Virus record (IMG/VR): IMGVR_UViG_3300046028_001210
Coordinates: 1 to 37,621 of that record
Length of the DNA: 37,621 nucleotides
Direction: 5' to 3' (one strand)
DNA from: a virus
Under the pieces are notes generated by a model. The model searched no databases. It worked only from the letters and a program-made list of their open reading frames with translations, and was not told the DNA's origin. Positions within the stretch are counted from its first letter, which is position 1, and every line of letters starts with the position of its first letter. The position numbers and the translations under genes are program-made. Below are positions 24,522-30,586 of the stretch, in pieces.

Positions 24522-25006
24522 AGAACTACCCACCTTGCACCCGTAGGCACTGTTACTATTACACCTGAAGCCACACTAATGGGGCCTGTAGACATAGCGT
24601 TACGAGAAGCACCAATTGAATAACTGGTATTCACTGTTTGACCATTCTCGATGAAAATTTCATCTGAGCCACCACCAGTTGCACCACCACCGACACTCCC
24701 CCATGCGGAGCCATTATAAACTTCTGGCTTACCTAGTGAGGTGTTAAAACGAAACCTACCAGTGACACCCGTAGGGCGCTCTGCTGTAGTACCTGCCGGA
24801 GTGTTAATAGCACCCGTAGTTGCTGTTTGGTTAGTTGTTGTAACTCCTAGGCTACTCTCTTTAACAAGTGGATGACCACCTGCTAGAGTGCCGTCATGGA
24901 CAACAACCGTATCCTTAGTTGTATCGACAGTGATTTCACCTACAACACCCGTAAACGTAGCGTGTTCTGTAGTTGTTCCACGCCGAAGCTGTACCGCTGT
25001 ACTCAT
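24518..25006 (-). CDS. Tail fibre/tropism-like protein
   Basis: The 162-residue protein starts MSTAVQLRRGTTTEHATFTG, followed by EITVDTTKDTVVVHDGTLAGGHPLVKE. This is the RRGT...HxxFxGxxGExTxDxxxxTxxVHDG pattern found at the N-termini of many phage fibre and tropism proteins. Later come TGRFRFNTSLGKPEVYNGSAW, a second typical fibre element, and a Gly-rich hinge (GGGATGGGSDE). The C-terminal end is a short beta region. It is coupled to the genes on both sides by ATGA overlaps. Function in fibre assembly or receptor binding is inferred. Confidence 0.78.
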   Translation of the reverse strand: MSTAVQLRRGTTTEHATFTGVVGEITVDTTKDTVVVHDGTLAGGHPLVKESSLGVTTTNQTATTGAINTPAGTTAERPTGVTGRFRFNTSLGKPEVYNGSAWGSVGGGATGGGSDEIFIENGQTVNTSYSIGASRNAMSTGPISVASGVIVTVPTGARWVVL

Positions 25007-26280
25007 ACAATGCTCCCGTAGTCAAGTGTAGCTGCCAGCTTATCCACTGTTACAGCATTATTAGTAATGTAAATTGTTCCCACCGTATCTAGCAAAGCTA
25101 AATCTCCCAAATCTTCTGGTTGTGTAGCACTATCTGCCAAAACCCCTTGTGCTGCTGTAGCATAGGCAGTGGCATTAGTTGTAGCTGCTGTACCCAACCC
25201 TAGGTTGGTACGTGCTGTTGCTTTGTTAGGTAGGTCAGATAAATTCTCTGCTTTAGCTAAGAATGTAGTTCCTTCAGCATAAGCATCTACCCAGATAGTT
25301 CCTGTATACACCTTCATAAAACCAGACACACTATTGAAATATAGTTGTCCAGCTACTAAAGGATTACCATCGTTGTCTAGAGTGGGGTCAGATGTTTTAG
25401 CACCTAAGTAGCGATCATCAAAACTATCAAAGGCTAGTAGTGTAGAGGCTAGTGCAGCTTCTGCTGCTAGTTGTGCATCAACTGCCAAGCCCCTAGCTGT
25501 CTCTGCATTTACTTCAGCCAACTCTGCGTTAGTCTCTGCAAGTTCAGCGGCTATCTCGCTAGCAGAGGCTGCATCAGCACTACCATCTGCCGCTGTTGCA
25601 CTAATTGCTGCTGCATCTGAACTTACATCAGCAGCGGTAGCTGACGCTAAGGCGGCTGCTGCATAAGTGTCAGCTAATAGCAACTCTGTCAAATTATCTG
25701 CTAAATCTATTACGTCTGCAATGTTAGTAGCTACTAACACAACACTGTCAATGTCATCTGCAACTTTTACAATTGAACTGGTAGTGGGTGTAGCTGGCCC
25801 TATGGCTGGGTCAGTGATTGCGCCGAAGTCATAAATAACACCTTGCTCAAACGCCCCATTCAAATCTAAACCAACAAGCTGTACACTACCAATGTTATTG
25901 GCAACTCCGATGATTTCGGTAATTGCATTACCTGTATTCTCAATTGCACCAATGTTGTCAACAATGACATCAATGTTATCAGCTACCTTAACAACATCAG
26001 CAATGTTATTAGAAACAATTGCAATTTCATCTAAGTAGGAGGTTACAATGGCTGTAGCTGTATCAACATAAAGTTTAGTGGCGGCATCACTACCATCCAC
26101 CGGAACCGGGAGGTTGATGATGCGCTGACTGTTGGCATCTAAAGAGGCCCCTAGTGAGTTAGGTACTGTACCGTCTAGTGATAGGGTGTTATCAAAGGCA
26201 TCTTGAATGGCTTCAAAATTCGCATTGAGAGCATCAATCGAACCGTAGCGACTCCCAATTGTATTTAAAACCAGTTTCAT
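25003..26280 (-). CDS. Tail fibre stalk protein, first gene of the left arm
   Basis: The 425-residue protein begins MKLVLNTIGSRYGSIDALNANFEAI, a common fibre start, followed by RIINLPVPVDGSDAATKLYVDT, the N-terminal fibre motif. Residues about 90-215 contain repeated NIxDVVxVADNI-like heptads (IADVVKVADNIDVIVDNIG, IVKVADDIDSVVLVATNIADVIDLADNL). An Ala-rich region of over 80 residues follows, probably a coiled coil or stalk. NLSDLPNKATARTNLGLGTAA (about 350-370) is the well-known fibre repeat. It should join the fibre to the tail and form its shaft. Being first downstream of promoter element A, it heads the fibre operon. SD AGGA lies 8 nt before the ATG. Confidence 0.85.
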   Translation of the reverse strand: MKLVLNTIGSRYGSIDALNANFEAIQDAFDNTLSLDGTVPNSLGASLDANSQRIINLPVPVDGSDAATKLYVDTATAIVTSYLDEIAIVSNNIADVVKVADNIDVIVDNIGAIENTGNAITEIIGVANNIGSVQLVGLDLNGAFEQGVIYDFGAITDPAIGPATPTTSSIVKVADDIDSVVLVATNIADVIDLADNLTELLLADTYAAAALASATAADVSSDAAAISATAADGSADAASASEIAAELAETNAELAEVNAETARGLAVDAQLAAEAALASTLLAFDSFDDRYLGAKTSDPTLDNDGNPLVAGQLYFNSVSGFMKVYTGTIWVDAYAEGTTFLAKAENLSDLPNKATARTNLGLGTAATTNATAYATAAQGVLADSATQPEDLGDLALLDTVGTIYITNNAVTVDKLAATLDYGSIV

Positions 26281-26315
26281 TATCTATTCCTGTGTGTTAT
26301 TTAAAACAAGTATGG

Positions 26316-26349
26316 CTTAGAGGGATTAGGCGTAAAAACGTTACCTTTT
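26316..26349 (-). promoter_or_regulatory. Two-block repeated element, copy A (candidate late promoter)
   Basis: Read on the minus strand from 26349: AAAAGGTAACGTTTTT, 11 nt, CTCTAAG. It lies 36 nt before the first left-arm start codon (26280). Copy B at 14007-14040 has the same blocks at the same spacing. Placement before two operon heads on the same strand supports a promoter. No good sigma-70 -35/-10 pair overlaps it, which suggests a phage or modified polymerase, though this is inference. Confidence 0.6.
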
Positions 26350-26364
26350 GCTGTATGGATTTAA

Positions 26365-26378
26365 GGGGTTTTAACCCC
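26365..26378. repeat. Short inverted repeat GGGGTT/AACCCC
   Basis: GGGGTT, TT, AACCCC form a near-perfect palindrome just upstream (with respect to leftward transcription) of promoter element A. There is no U-run on either strand, so an operator or a hairpin is more likely than a terminator. Low confidence in function. Confidence 0.4.
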
Positions 26379-26479
26379 ACTTGGCTACCACCCTACCAGC
26401 CCCTGTTTAAAAACCCCTACAACCCCCCTTAAAACGTCTAGAAACCACATGTTCACCTATCAGCAACAACCATACAAGA

Positions 26480-26493
26480 GGTGGGTGGGTGGG
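26480..26493 (+). other. Potential G-quadruplex (GG-T-GGG-T-GGG-T-GGG)
   Basis: Four G-tracts are separated by single T residues, the most stable loop length for parallel quadruplexes, although the first tract has only two G. On the opposite strand, 26389-26426 also has four G-runs with longer loops. The position between the arms suggests a role in strand separation or transcription control, not shown. Confidence 0.4.
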
Positions 26494-26545
26494 AAACACT
26501 CCAATATTTATAAAATAATAGATGTTATTAGTAGCTACCCCCATA

Positions 26546-26573
26546 GAGATAATTTTATGGAGATAATTTTACG
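26546..26573. repeat. Tandem 14-bp direct repeat GAGATAATTTTAYG
   Basis: Copies at 26546-26559 (GAGATAATTTTATG) and 26560-26573 (GAGATAATTTTACG) abut directly and differ at one base. Adjacent half-sites of this size are typical of dimeric or cooperative binding proteins. No second pair was found elsewhere in the window. Confidence 0.6.
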
Positions 26574-26709
26574 CGTCATTGCAACATAAAACCAACCCCC
26601 CTACCCCCCTTATCGATTAAGTTGAAAGAATTACATGAGTTTAAAACATTATAACTTTAGTATTACAGAATATAATTGTTACTAATAATATTAATAAGGG
26701 TTTACCCTA

Positions 26710-26738
26710 TTGACAAATAGATTAAACTGTGATACCCT
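26710..26738 (+). promoter_or_regulatory. Candidate host sigma-70 promoter toward the early arm
   Basis: A perfect TTGACA (26710-26715) is followed after 17 nt by TACCCT (26733-26738), a weak -10 match, at the edge of a long TATA-rich tract that offers further -10-like hexamers. It could drive rightward early transcription, giving an untranslated leader of about 0.85 kb. Moderate to low confidence. Confidence 0.35.
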
Positions 26739-26739
26739 A

Positions 26740-27070
26740 TATATATATACTATATATAACTACTATATATACTATATTATATATATACTATAGTATAGTT
26801 ATATATATACTATAATATATACTATTATATATATATATACTATTACTAGTATACTATTGATAGTATATAACTATCTTACAATTATATATATATCTATAGC
26901 CCCTAGTATATATACTATTACTGTTATATATTACTATTATTGTTATATATATCAACTATCTATTACTATTTACTAGTATTGCCATATACATCAACTAATT
27001 AGTATAGCTGTTATAATTACTAATATACAGACACTACTACGTACCTACTACAATTCCCCTAATTATATAT
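26740..27070. repeat. AT-rich low-complexity tract with TATACTAT-like repeats
   Basis: About 330 bp are almost pure A/T, with irregular repeats of TATACTAT, ACTATATA and ATTACTAT words. Many short palindromes and two ACTAGT sites (26845, 26972) lie in it. Such a tract melts easily and is typical of origin unwinding elements. It contains no open frame of interest. Confidence 0.7.
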
Positions 27071-27139
27071 ACATGCGCGCCTACGTGCGAAGAGCAAGGT
27101 TTGTGCCACAATGTCATACTATTTTGTAAGGGCATTAAA

Positions 27140-27327
27140 GTTGTAAGGTTCATGTAAGGAAGTGCAGTTACATTAGGGGCTGATTAGTTGATCGGGACTG
27201 ATCTAGGTGCTCTACTTATGTAGCGTTACTAATAACCCTGCAAGTTGTAGGGTTGTAAGTTTCACGTAAGGTTAGCAGGTTACATTAGTGGCTTAGGTTG
27301 ATTGATCGTGATTAACCCGCTAGCTCT
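27140..27327. repeat. Duplicated two-block leader repeat with TGTAAGG words
   Basis: Copies start at 27140 and 27252, a 112-bp period. Block one (GTTGTAAGGTTCATGTAAGG and its copy) matches at 18 of 20 positions. Block two (GTTACATTAG-n-GGCT) matches at 14 of 15, with the same 7-nt unconserved spacer between them. Weaker similarity (TTGATCG and GCTCT) continues to the end of each copy. NTGTAAGG-type words also occur at 27124 and 27585, just before the first early gene. Iteron-type origin, operator pair or duplicated promoter are the options. Confidence 0.65.
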
Positions 27328-27336
27328 TTAAAAATT
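27323..27336 (+). promoter_or_regulatory. boxA-like antitermination sequence
   Basis: GCTCTTTAAAAATT closely resembles the bacterial rrn boxA core (TGCTCTTTAACA) bound by NusB/S10. It lies at the end of the second leader repeat, about 265 nt before the first early gene and ahead of several hairpins, where antitermination would be useful. The match is short and may be chance. Confidence 0.4.
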
Positions 27337-27420
27337 CATTGTGTTATTAGATAGAATATGTACATACAATACATACTAGTAACACGCCAGTAAAATGCCA
27401 ATGTATAGGTAGAGAATCAG

Positions 27421-27450
27421 CCCGCTAGCGTCTGCAAGAGTAGCGGGTTT
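27421..27450 (+). terminator. Hairpin with short U-run in the early leader
   Basis: CCCGCTA (27421-27427) pairs with TAGCGGG (27441-27447) around a 13-nt loop, followed by TTT. It resembles a weak intrinsic terminator or attenuator 150 nt before the first early gene. A second copy of CCCGCTAGC lies at 27318-27326 and could pair alternatively. Confidence 0.4.
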
Positions 27451-27513
27451 ACATACGGTAGAGACGTTATGTAGCAGGGTTTAACTGCGAGCAAGCTACT
27501 TTCCTACATTGTC

Positions 27514-27562
27514 TGGCAAAACCTAGGGTTTTGAGATATTATTAATACTAGTAATATCTTTT
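27514..27562 (+). other. Two AT-rich hairpins before the first early gene
   Basis: CAAAACC-TAG-GGTTTTG is followed at once by AGATATTA, a 10-nt loop and TAATATCT with TTTT overlapping the end of the stem. The second looks like a weak terminator. Together with the hairpin at 27421 they form a structured leader that could regulate early expression. Confidence 0.35.
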
Positions 27563-27599
27563 AAACCTAGTAAATCAATTTAACTTGTAAGGGTAAATT

Positions 27600-28106
27600 A
27601 TGCTGTTCAATAGTCAACTTCGCTCCGCTCTTTCCTCCGCTAAAGAGGGCAAAGATATCAGCCGGGAAGCCGGGCAAGGTGTCTGGGCTAACTACGTTCG
27701 CTCAACCTGCTATCCTGATACACCTAGTAACGTAGAACAACTGGACGCACGGAATAAAGCGCTCATCGTAGAACTCGACAGTATCAAAGAATTGTCGAAA
27801 GAGGAAAAGAATTCGCTGCGCTCTGCTAAATCTGTGATTGCTAAAGCCATTACTAATAACATCGTTGTGTGGCAACTTGATGACATGGGGGATATCCTCA
27901 AGGAAGACGGCCAGCCTATGCCTAAAGGTAAGAGCGAATTGTCAGACGTAAAATCAGACTTTGATCGTATGCTTGGATTCATCGATGCGGCTCAAAAGAA
28001 ATATGACAGCGAGACATGCGAGGTGTTCACTGCTGAAGAGTTGCGTACACTGAGCGACAAGTACGCTGCTCTGGCCTATGCTATGATCGAGGCCGCTAAA
28101 CAATAA
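27600..28106 (+). CDS. Early protein of unknown function (168 aa)
   Basis: This is the first gene of the right arm, with AAGGG 7 nt before its ATG. The 168-residue product is helical and charged: MLFNSQLRSALSSAKEGKDISREAGQGVW, a central coiled region (ARNKALIVELDSIKELSKEEKNSLRSAKSVIAKAI, about 50-84) and an acidic second half ending YAALAYAMIEAAKQ. Two Cys are present but no recognisable domain. Codon and base use are more G+C-rich than the leader before it. First-position genes in phages often block host functions, but nothing in the sequence shows which. A UUCG hairpin follows the stop. Confidence 0.75.
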   Translation: MLFNSQLRSALSSAKEGKDISREAGQGVWANYVRSTCYPDTPSNVEQLDARNKALIVELDSIKELSKEEKNSLRSAKSVIAKAITNNIVVWQLDDMGDILKEDGQPMPKGKSELSDVKSDFDRMLGFIDAAQKKYDSETCEVFTAEELRTLSDKYAALAYAMIEAAKQ

Positions 28107-28109
28107 GGG

Positions 28110-28129
28110 AACGGGGCTTCGGCCCTGTT
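28110..28129 (+). other. UUCG-tetraloop hairpin after the first early gene
   Basis: AACGGGGC, loop TTCG, GCCCTGTT gives an 8-bp stem with one G-U pair and the very stable C(UUCG)G closing loop, 4 nt after the stop codon. No U-run follows, so a 3'-end protecting or processing element is more likely than a full terminator. The next ribosome site follows within 10 nt. Confidence 0.6.
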
Positions 28130-28138
28130 ATTAGTAAC

Positions 28139-28306
28139 ATGGAAAAAACTATGTCATATGCTGAAGCTCAGGAACTCTTTACAGAGTTGTACGGTGTTGT
28201 AAAGATAGGTAACTTGACGTTTGATACGGGTGTTATAGTGGCAGAGCTTGACCCTGTAGCATTCCAACAATTTAAGAATGATGTAGAAAATCAAGGGGAG
28301 GAATAA
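28139..28306 (+). CDS. Small early protein (55 aa)
   Basis: ATG at 28139 (an internal ATG at 28151 is an alternative) opens 55 codons ending in a TAA that overlaps the next start (TAATG). The product is acidic: MSYAEAQELFTELYGVVKIG, then LTFDTGVIVAELDPVAFQQF and ends ENQGEE. Unknown function. The coupling to the next gene supports translation. Confidence 0.65.
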   Translation: MEKTMSYAEAQELFTELYGVVKIGNLTFDTGVIVAELDPVAFQQFKNDVENQGEE

Positions 28307-28557
28307 TGGATTATGTTTTTCATTCTGATAGCGGTCATGGTTGGTTGCAGGTGGGTATGGACGAAATACATTTGCTCAAATTGAGGAATGTTATTAGTAA
28401 CTATTCATATAAGCTAGGCAATAAGGTATACCTAGAAGAAGATTGCGATGCGTCTCTGTTCATTAATGCTATGGAAAACATGGGATATAAATTGACGTAT
28501 AAACATGTCGATTATGAGGGTGATTGTTTCATCCGTAATTTAAACCGCTACGAATAA
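28306..28557 (+). CDS. Conserved phage protein, DSGHGWL family
   Basis: The 83-residue protein begins MDYVFHSDSGHGWLQVGMDE and later has NYSYKLGNKVYLEEDCDASLF. Both blocks, DSGHGWLxV and SYSYxxGxxVYLEEDCD, are hallmarks of a widespread but uncharacterised family found in early regions of many phages and some plasmids. No activity is known to me. Its ATG overlaps the preceding stop, with GGGGAGG as ribosome site inside the upstream gene. Confidence 0.8.
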   Translation: MDYVFHSDSGHGWLQVGMDEIHLLKLRNVISNYSYKLGNKVYLEEDCDASLFINAMENMGYKLTYKHVDYEGDCFIRNLNRYE

Positions 28558-28572
28558 AGAGGTCTGTCATCA

Positions 28573-28656
28573 ATGGATTATGTTGCAATGGGTGCAGTAG
28601 CAGTAACAGTAGTTTACGTTATCTGTCTGTTATGGGGCTTATATGAGGATAAATAG
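28573..28656 (+). CDS. 27-residue single-pass membrane peptide
   Basis: The frame starts ATG GAT TAT after AGAGG and encodes MDYVAMGAVAVTVVYVICLL followed by WGLYEDK. Almost the whole length is one transmembrane helix with a short charged end. Its stop overlaps the start of the next gene (frame shared at ATGAGGATAAATAG). Tiny membrane peptides in early regions often modulate host membrane proteins, but that is a guess. Confidence 0.5.
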   Translation: MDYVAMGAVAVTVVYVICLLWGLYEDK

Positions 28657-28822
28657 TCGCTATATTGCGTTTGAAGACGATAAAGATATTGAAGACACTA
28701 TGAACGCAGTGGTTAATAACCTACCTAAAAAGGTAGATGCAAGTATAGAGCTGTGGTTAGATAATGAATTCAATAGGATTTTTGTAACGTATGCTTACCC
28801 AGATGTTACTAATATGCAATAG
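28643..28822 (+). CDS. Small hypothetical protein (59 aa)
   Basis: ATG at 28643 lies inside the end of the membrane peptide gene. The 59-residue product starts MRINSRYIAFEDDKDIEDTM, has a helix VVNNLPKKVDAS and a strand-rich end (SIELWLDNEFNRIFVTYAYP). Composition is protein-like and the overlap suggests coupling. No family recognised. Confidence 0.55.
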   Translation: MRINSRYIAFEDDKDIEDTMNAVVNNLPKKVDASIELWLDNEFNRIFVTYAYPDVTNMQ

Positions 28823-28829
28823 GAATAAT

Positions 28830-28907
28830 ATGGATAAACTACCTATCTGGCCTTTCCCTGCTAAACTACCAACAAAGGAAGAGAATGAAATACCTAGACG
28901 TAGTTAA
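28830..28907 (+). CDS. Possible 25-residue leader peptide overlapping the VWA gene
   Basis: After GGAATAAT, an ATG at 28830 encodes MDKLPIWPFPAKLPTKEENE followed by IPRRS, and the frame runs 23 nt into the VWA gene. It could couple translation to the VWA start or be fortuitous. Weak evidence. Confidence 0.3.
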   Translation: MDKLPIWPFPAKLPTKEENEIPRRS

Positions 28908-30585
28908 CTTTGAATCTTATGTTGCCGGTTGCGCCGGTAGTAGCGGTGTGTCCGTATCGTGGGACAAGCCAGATAGTACGCCACGCACAGACGGTAAGCG
29001 TATGTGGTTACCTGCTATTACTAGTAGCACTAGTGAAGAATGGATGACACGTATTCGCTATTACGTTAAGCATGAGACAAGCCACGTAGTACATAGCGAC
29101 TTCGAATATCTCAATAAGGTGCGGCCTACTGGTATCTTAGCGTTAGTTAATAATCTGATTGAAGATCACCGAGTAGACTATCTAAACGATACATGCTATA
29201 GCGGCGATATTAATATTAGTAACAACTTTTGGGAGTTGTATACAGAAGATATTGAGAAGCGTATTAAGTCTAAGGATGAGGAATTGTCTAAAGAACAATT
29301 GTTGTTGTTACCCGTATTCGTATGGGATAGCAGCATTCGCAATTGGATTCCTAATGCGGCTGAAACGTGCGCTGCTATGCACAAAAGCCTAGATGCAGAT
29401 GGTCTTATGCGCCTAGACAAACTCGACAAGTACATCAGCGAGTTACTAGTAATACGTGAGAGTGGTGATGCTGCTGCTGTTATGGACTTGTCAGAGCGTA
29501 TCATCAAGGACTTGTATGATGCTAACCCTGAAGAGTACAAGGGTAAGGCTAAAGCAGAGGGCGGCAAGGGTAAGGGTAGCGAGGGTAAGGGTGAGGATAA
29601 ATCCGATGCCGATGGTCTGTCATCAGATGGTGTTGACCGTTTGATTACATGCGAGAAACTAATGGACGCCATTGGTCACGAGCATAGTGTTAGTCGCACA
29701 GGTATGCACTTGATGCCTAGTAAAAGTAGGGGTGGCTCGTATGTATTGCCTAAAGCTAGTGATTATGTAGTGGTTAGGTTTCCTGAGTTGCACAAAGAAG
29801 TATTAGGACATAGTAGTACATACACTAACAAGCATGTAATCGAGAACTACATTACTAATAACGGTAAGCCTATGGCTAACAAGTTACGTATCAAACTACA
29901 GACAGCTAGTAAAGATAGGTACGAGTATGGTCTGAAGAAAGGTAAGCTGCACAATGGCAGCTTGCATAGATTGTTACAGGGTGACGCACCTAGTGCTAGC
30001 CGTGTGTTCAGACAGCGTAAGGTTAGCGATACACTTGACACGGCTGTTAGTTTGCTGGTAGACTGTAGTGGTAGCATGTCAGGCACTAAGTTTGAGATGG
30101 CATGTGCTGGTGCTGGTGCATTAGCTGAAGCACTGCGCCCCTTGAACATTAGCTTTAACGTGCTAGGGTTCACTAATACACAAACAAGTAAGGAAGACCC
30201 GATTATCTGGGTGTTCAATGACTTTGGTGAGCGTGTACCAACTTCTACGCTAGTTGACAGGTTCTATCGTGCTAGCTGTTGCCTATGGGAAAATAGTGAC
30301 GGTGATGGTATTGCGTACGCTGCTCATACACTGAGCAAACGCAAAGAACATCGTAAGGTGTTACTAGTATTGTCTGATGGTAGCCCACAAGGTAGGGGCT
30401 GGGCTGGTGATATTGAAGACTACACTAGGTTAGTTGTTAAAGATGTAGAAGCTAGCGGTATTGATGTATATGGTGTAGGTATACAGGATACTAATGTAAC
30501 TAGATTCTATAAAAAGAATGTAGTAGTTAACAACTTAGAGAATTTATCCCCGACAATATTGTCGATAATCGAACGGAGTATTTAA
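28885..30585 (+). CDS. VWA-domain protein (CobT-like) with N-terminal HExxH motif
   Basis: The 566-residue protein has three parts. Residues 55-100 contain KHETSHVVH (H63, E64, H67) followed by NNLIEDHRVDYL (E93), the HExxH...ED.R pattern seen in zincin-like domains fused to VWA proteins. Residues 218-245 are a Lys/Gly/Glu-rich linker. The C-terminal VWA domain has a MIDAS motif LVDCSGSMSG (D393, S395, S397) and VLLVLSDGSP (D498), and ends with a CobT-like DVYGVGIQD. CobT works with the MoxR-type ATPase CobS in cobalt chelation, and similar pairs occur in phages (N4-type, cobaviruses) with unknown role. The ATPase gene follows after 1 nt. Ribosome site GGAAGAG. Whether the protein is a protease, an adaptor for the ATPase, or both, is open. 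Confidence 0.85.
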   Translation: MKYLDVVNFESYVAGCAGSSGVSVSWDKPDSTPRTDGKRMWLPAITSSTSEEWMTRIRYYVKHETSHVVHSDFEYLNKVRPTGILALVNNLIEDHRVDYLNDTCYSGDINISNNFWELYTEDIEKRIKSKDEELSKEQLLLLPVFVWDSSIRNWIPNAAETCAAMHKSLDADGLMRLDKLDKYISELLVIRESGDAAAVMDLSERIIKDLYDANPEEYKGKAKAEGGKGKGSEGKGEDKSDADGLSSDGVDRLITCEKLMDAIGHEHSVSRTGMHLMPSKSRGGSYVLPKASDYVVVRFPELHKEVLGHSSTYTNKHVIENYITNNGKPMANKLRIKLQTASKDRYEYGLKKGKLHNGSLHRLLQGDAPSASRVFRQRKVSDTLDTAVSLLVDCSGSMSGTKFEMACAGAGALAEALRPLNISFNVLGFTNTQTSKEDPIIWVFNDFGERVPTSTLVDRFYRASCCLWENSDGDGIAYAAHTLSKRKEHRKVLLVLSDGSPQGRGWAGDIEDYTRLVVKDVEASGIDVYGVGIQDTNVTRFYKKNVVVNNLENLSPTILSIIERSI

Positions 30586-30586
30586 T

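Larger units (their letters stand above)
26281..27599. other. Divergent control region between the two arms, no convincing gene
   Basis: No frame in these 1.3 kb has both a ribosome site and protein-like composition. In order it contains promoter element A, a GGGGTT/AACCCC hairpin (26365-26378), G-rich runs on both strands (26386-26493), a tandem 14-bp repeat (26546-26573), a TTGACA-containing promoter candidate (26710), AT-rich DNA (about 26740-27070), duplicated leader repeats with TGTAAGG words (27124-27327), a boxA-like sequence (27323) and three hairpins (27421-27562). Both arms fire away from it. It is the likely seat of early transcription control and a candidate origin. Confidence 0.75.

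Noticed and set aside
26740-27070. AT-rich TATA repeats as a CRISPR array or satellite
   Set aside because: Repeat units are irregular and very short with no unique spacers, so I treat it as low-complexity DNA.
27061-27130. 18-codon ORF starting ATGCGCGCC in the divergent region
   Set aside because: No ribosome site, Arg-rich random-looking peptide and no coupling to other genes.
27329-27357. Sigma-70 promoter with TAGAAT at 27352
   Set aside because: The -35 position at 17-nt spacing is TAAAAA, a poor match, and the A/T content makes -10-like hexamers common here.
29196-29672. 158-codon minus-strand frame opposite the VWA gene
   Set aside because: Ser/Leu/Pro-rich mirror of the Lys/Gly-rich linker, with no start signal. 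The sense gene has clear motifs.
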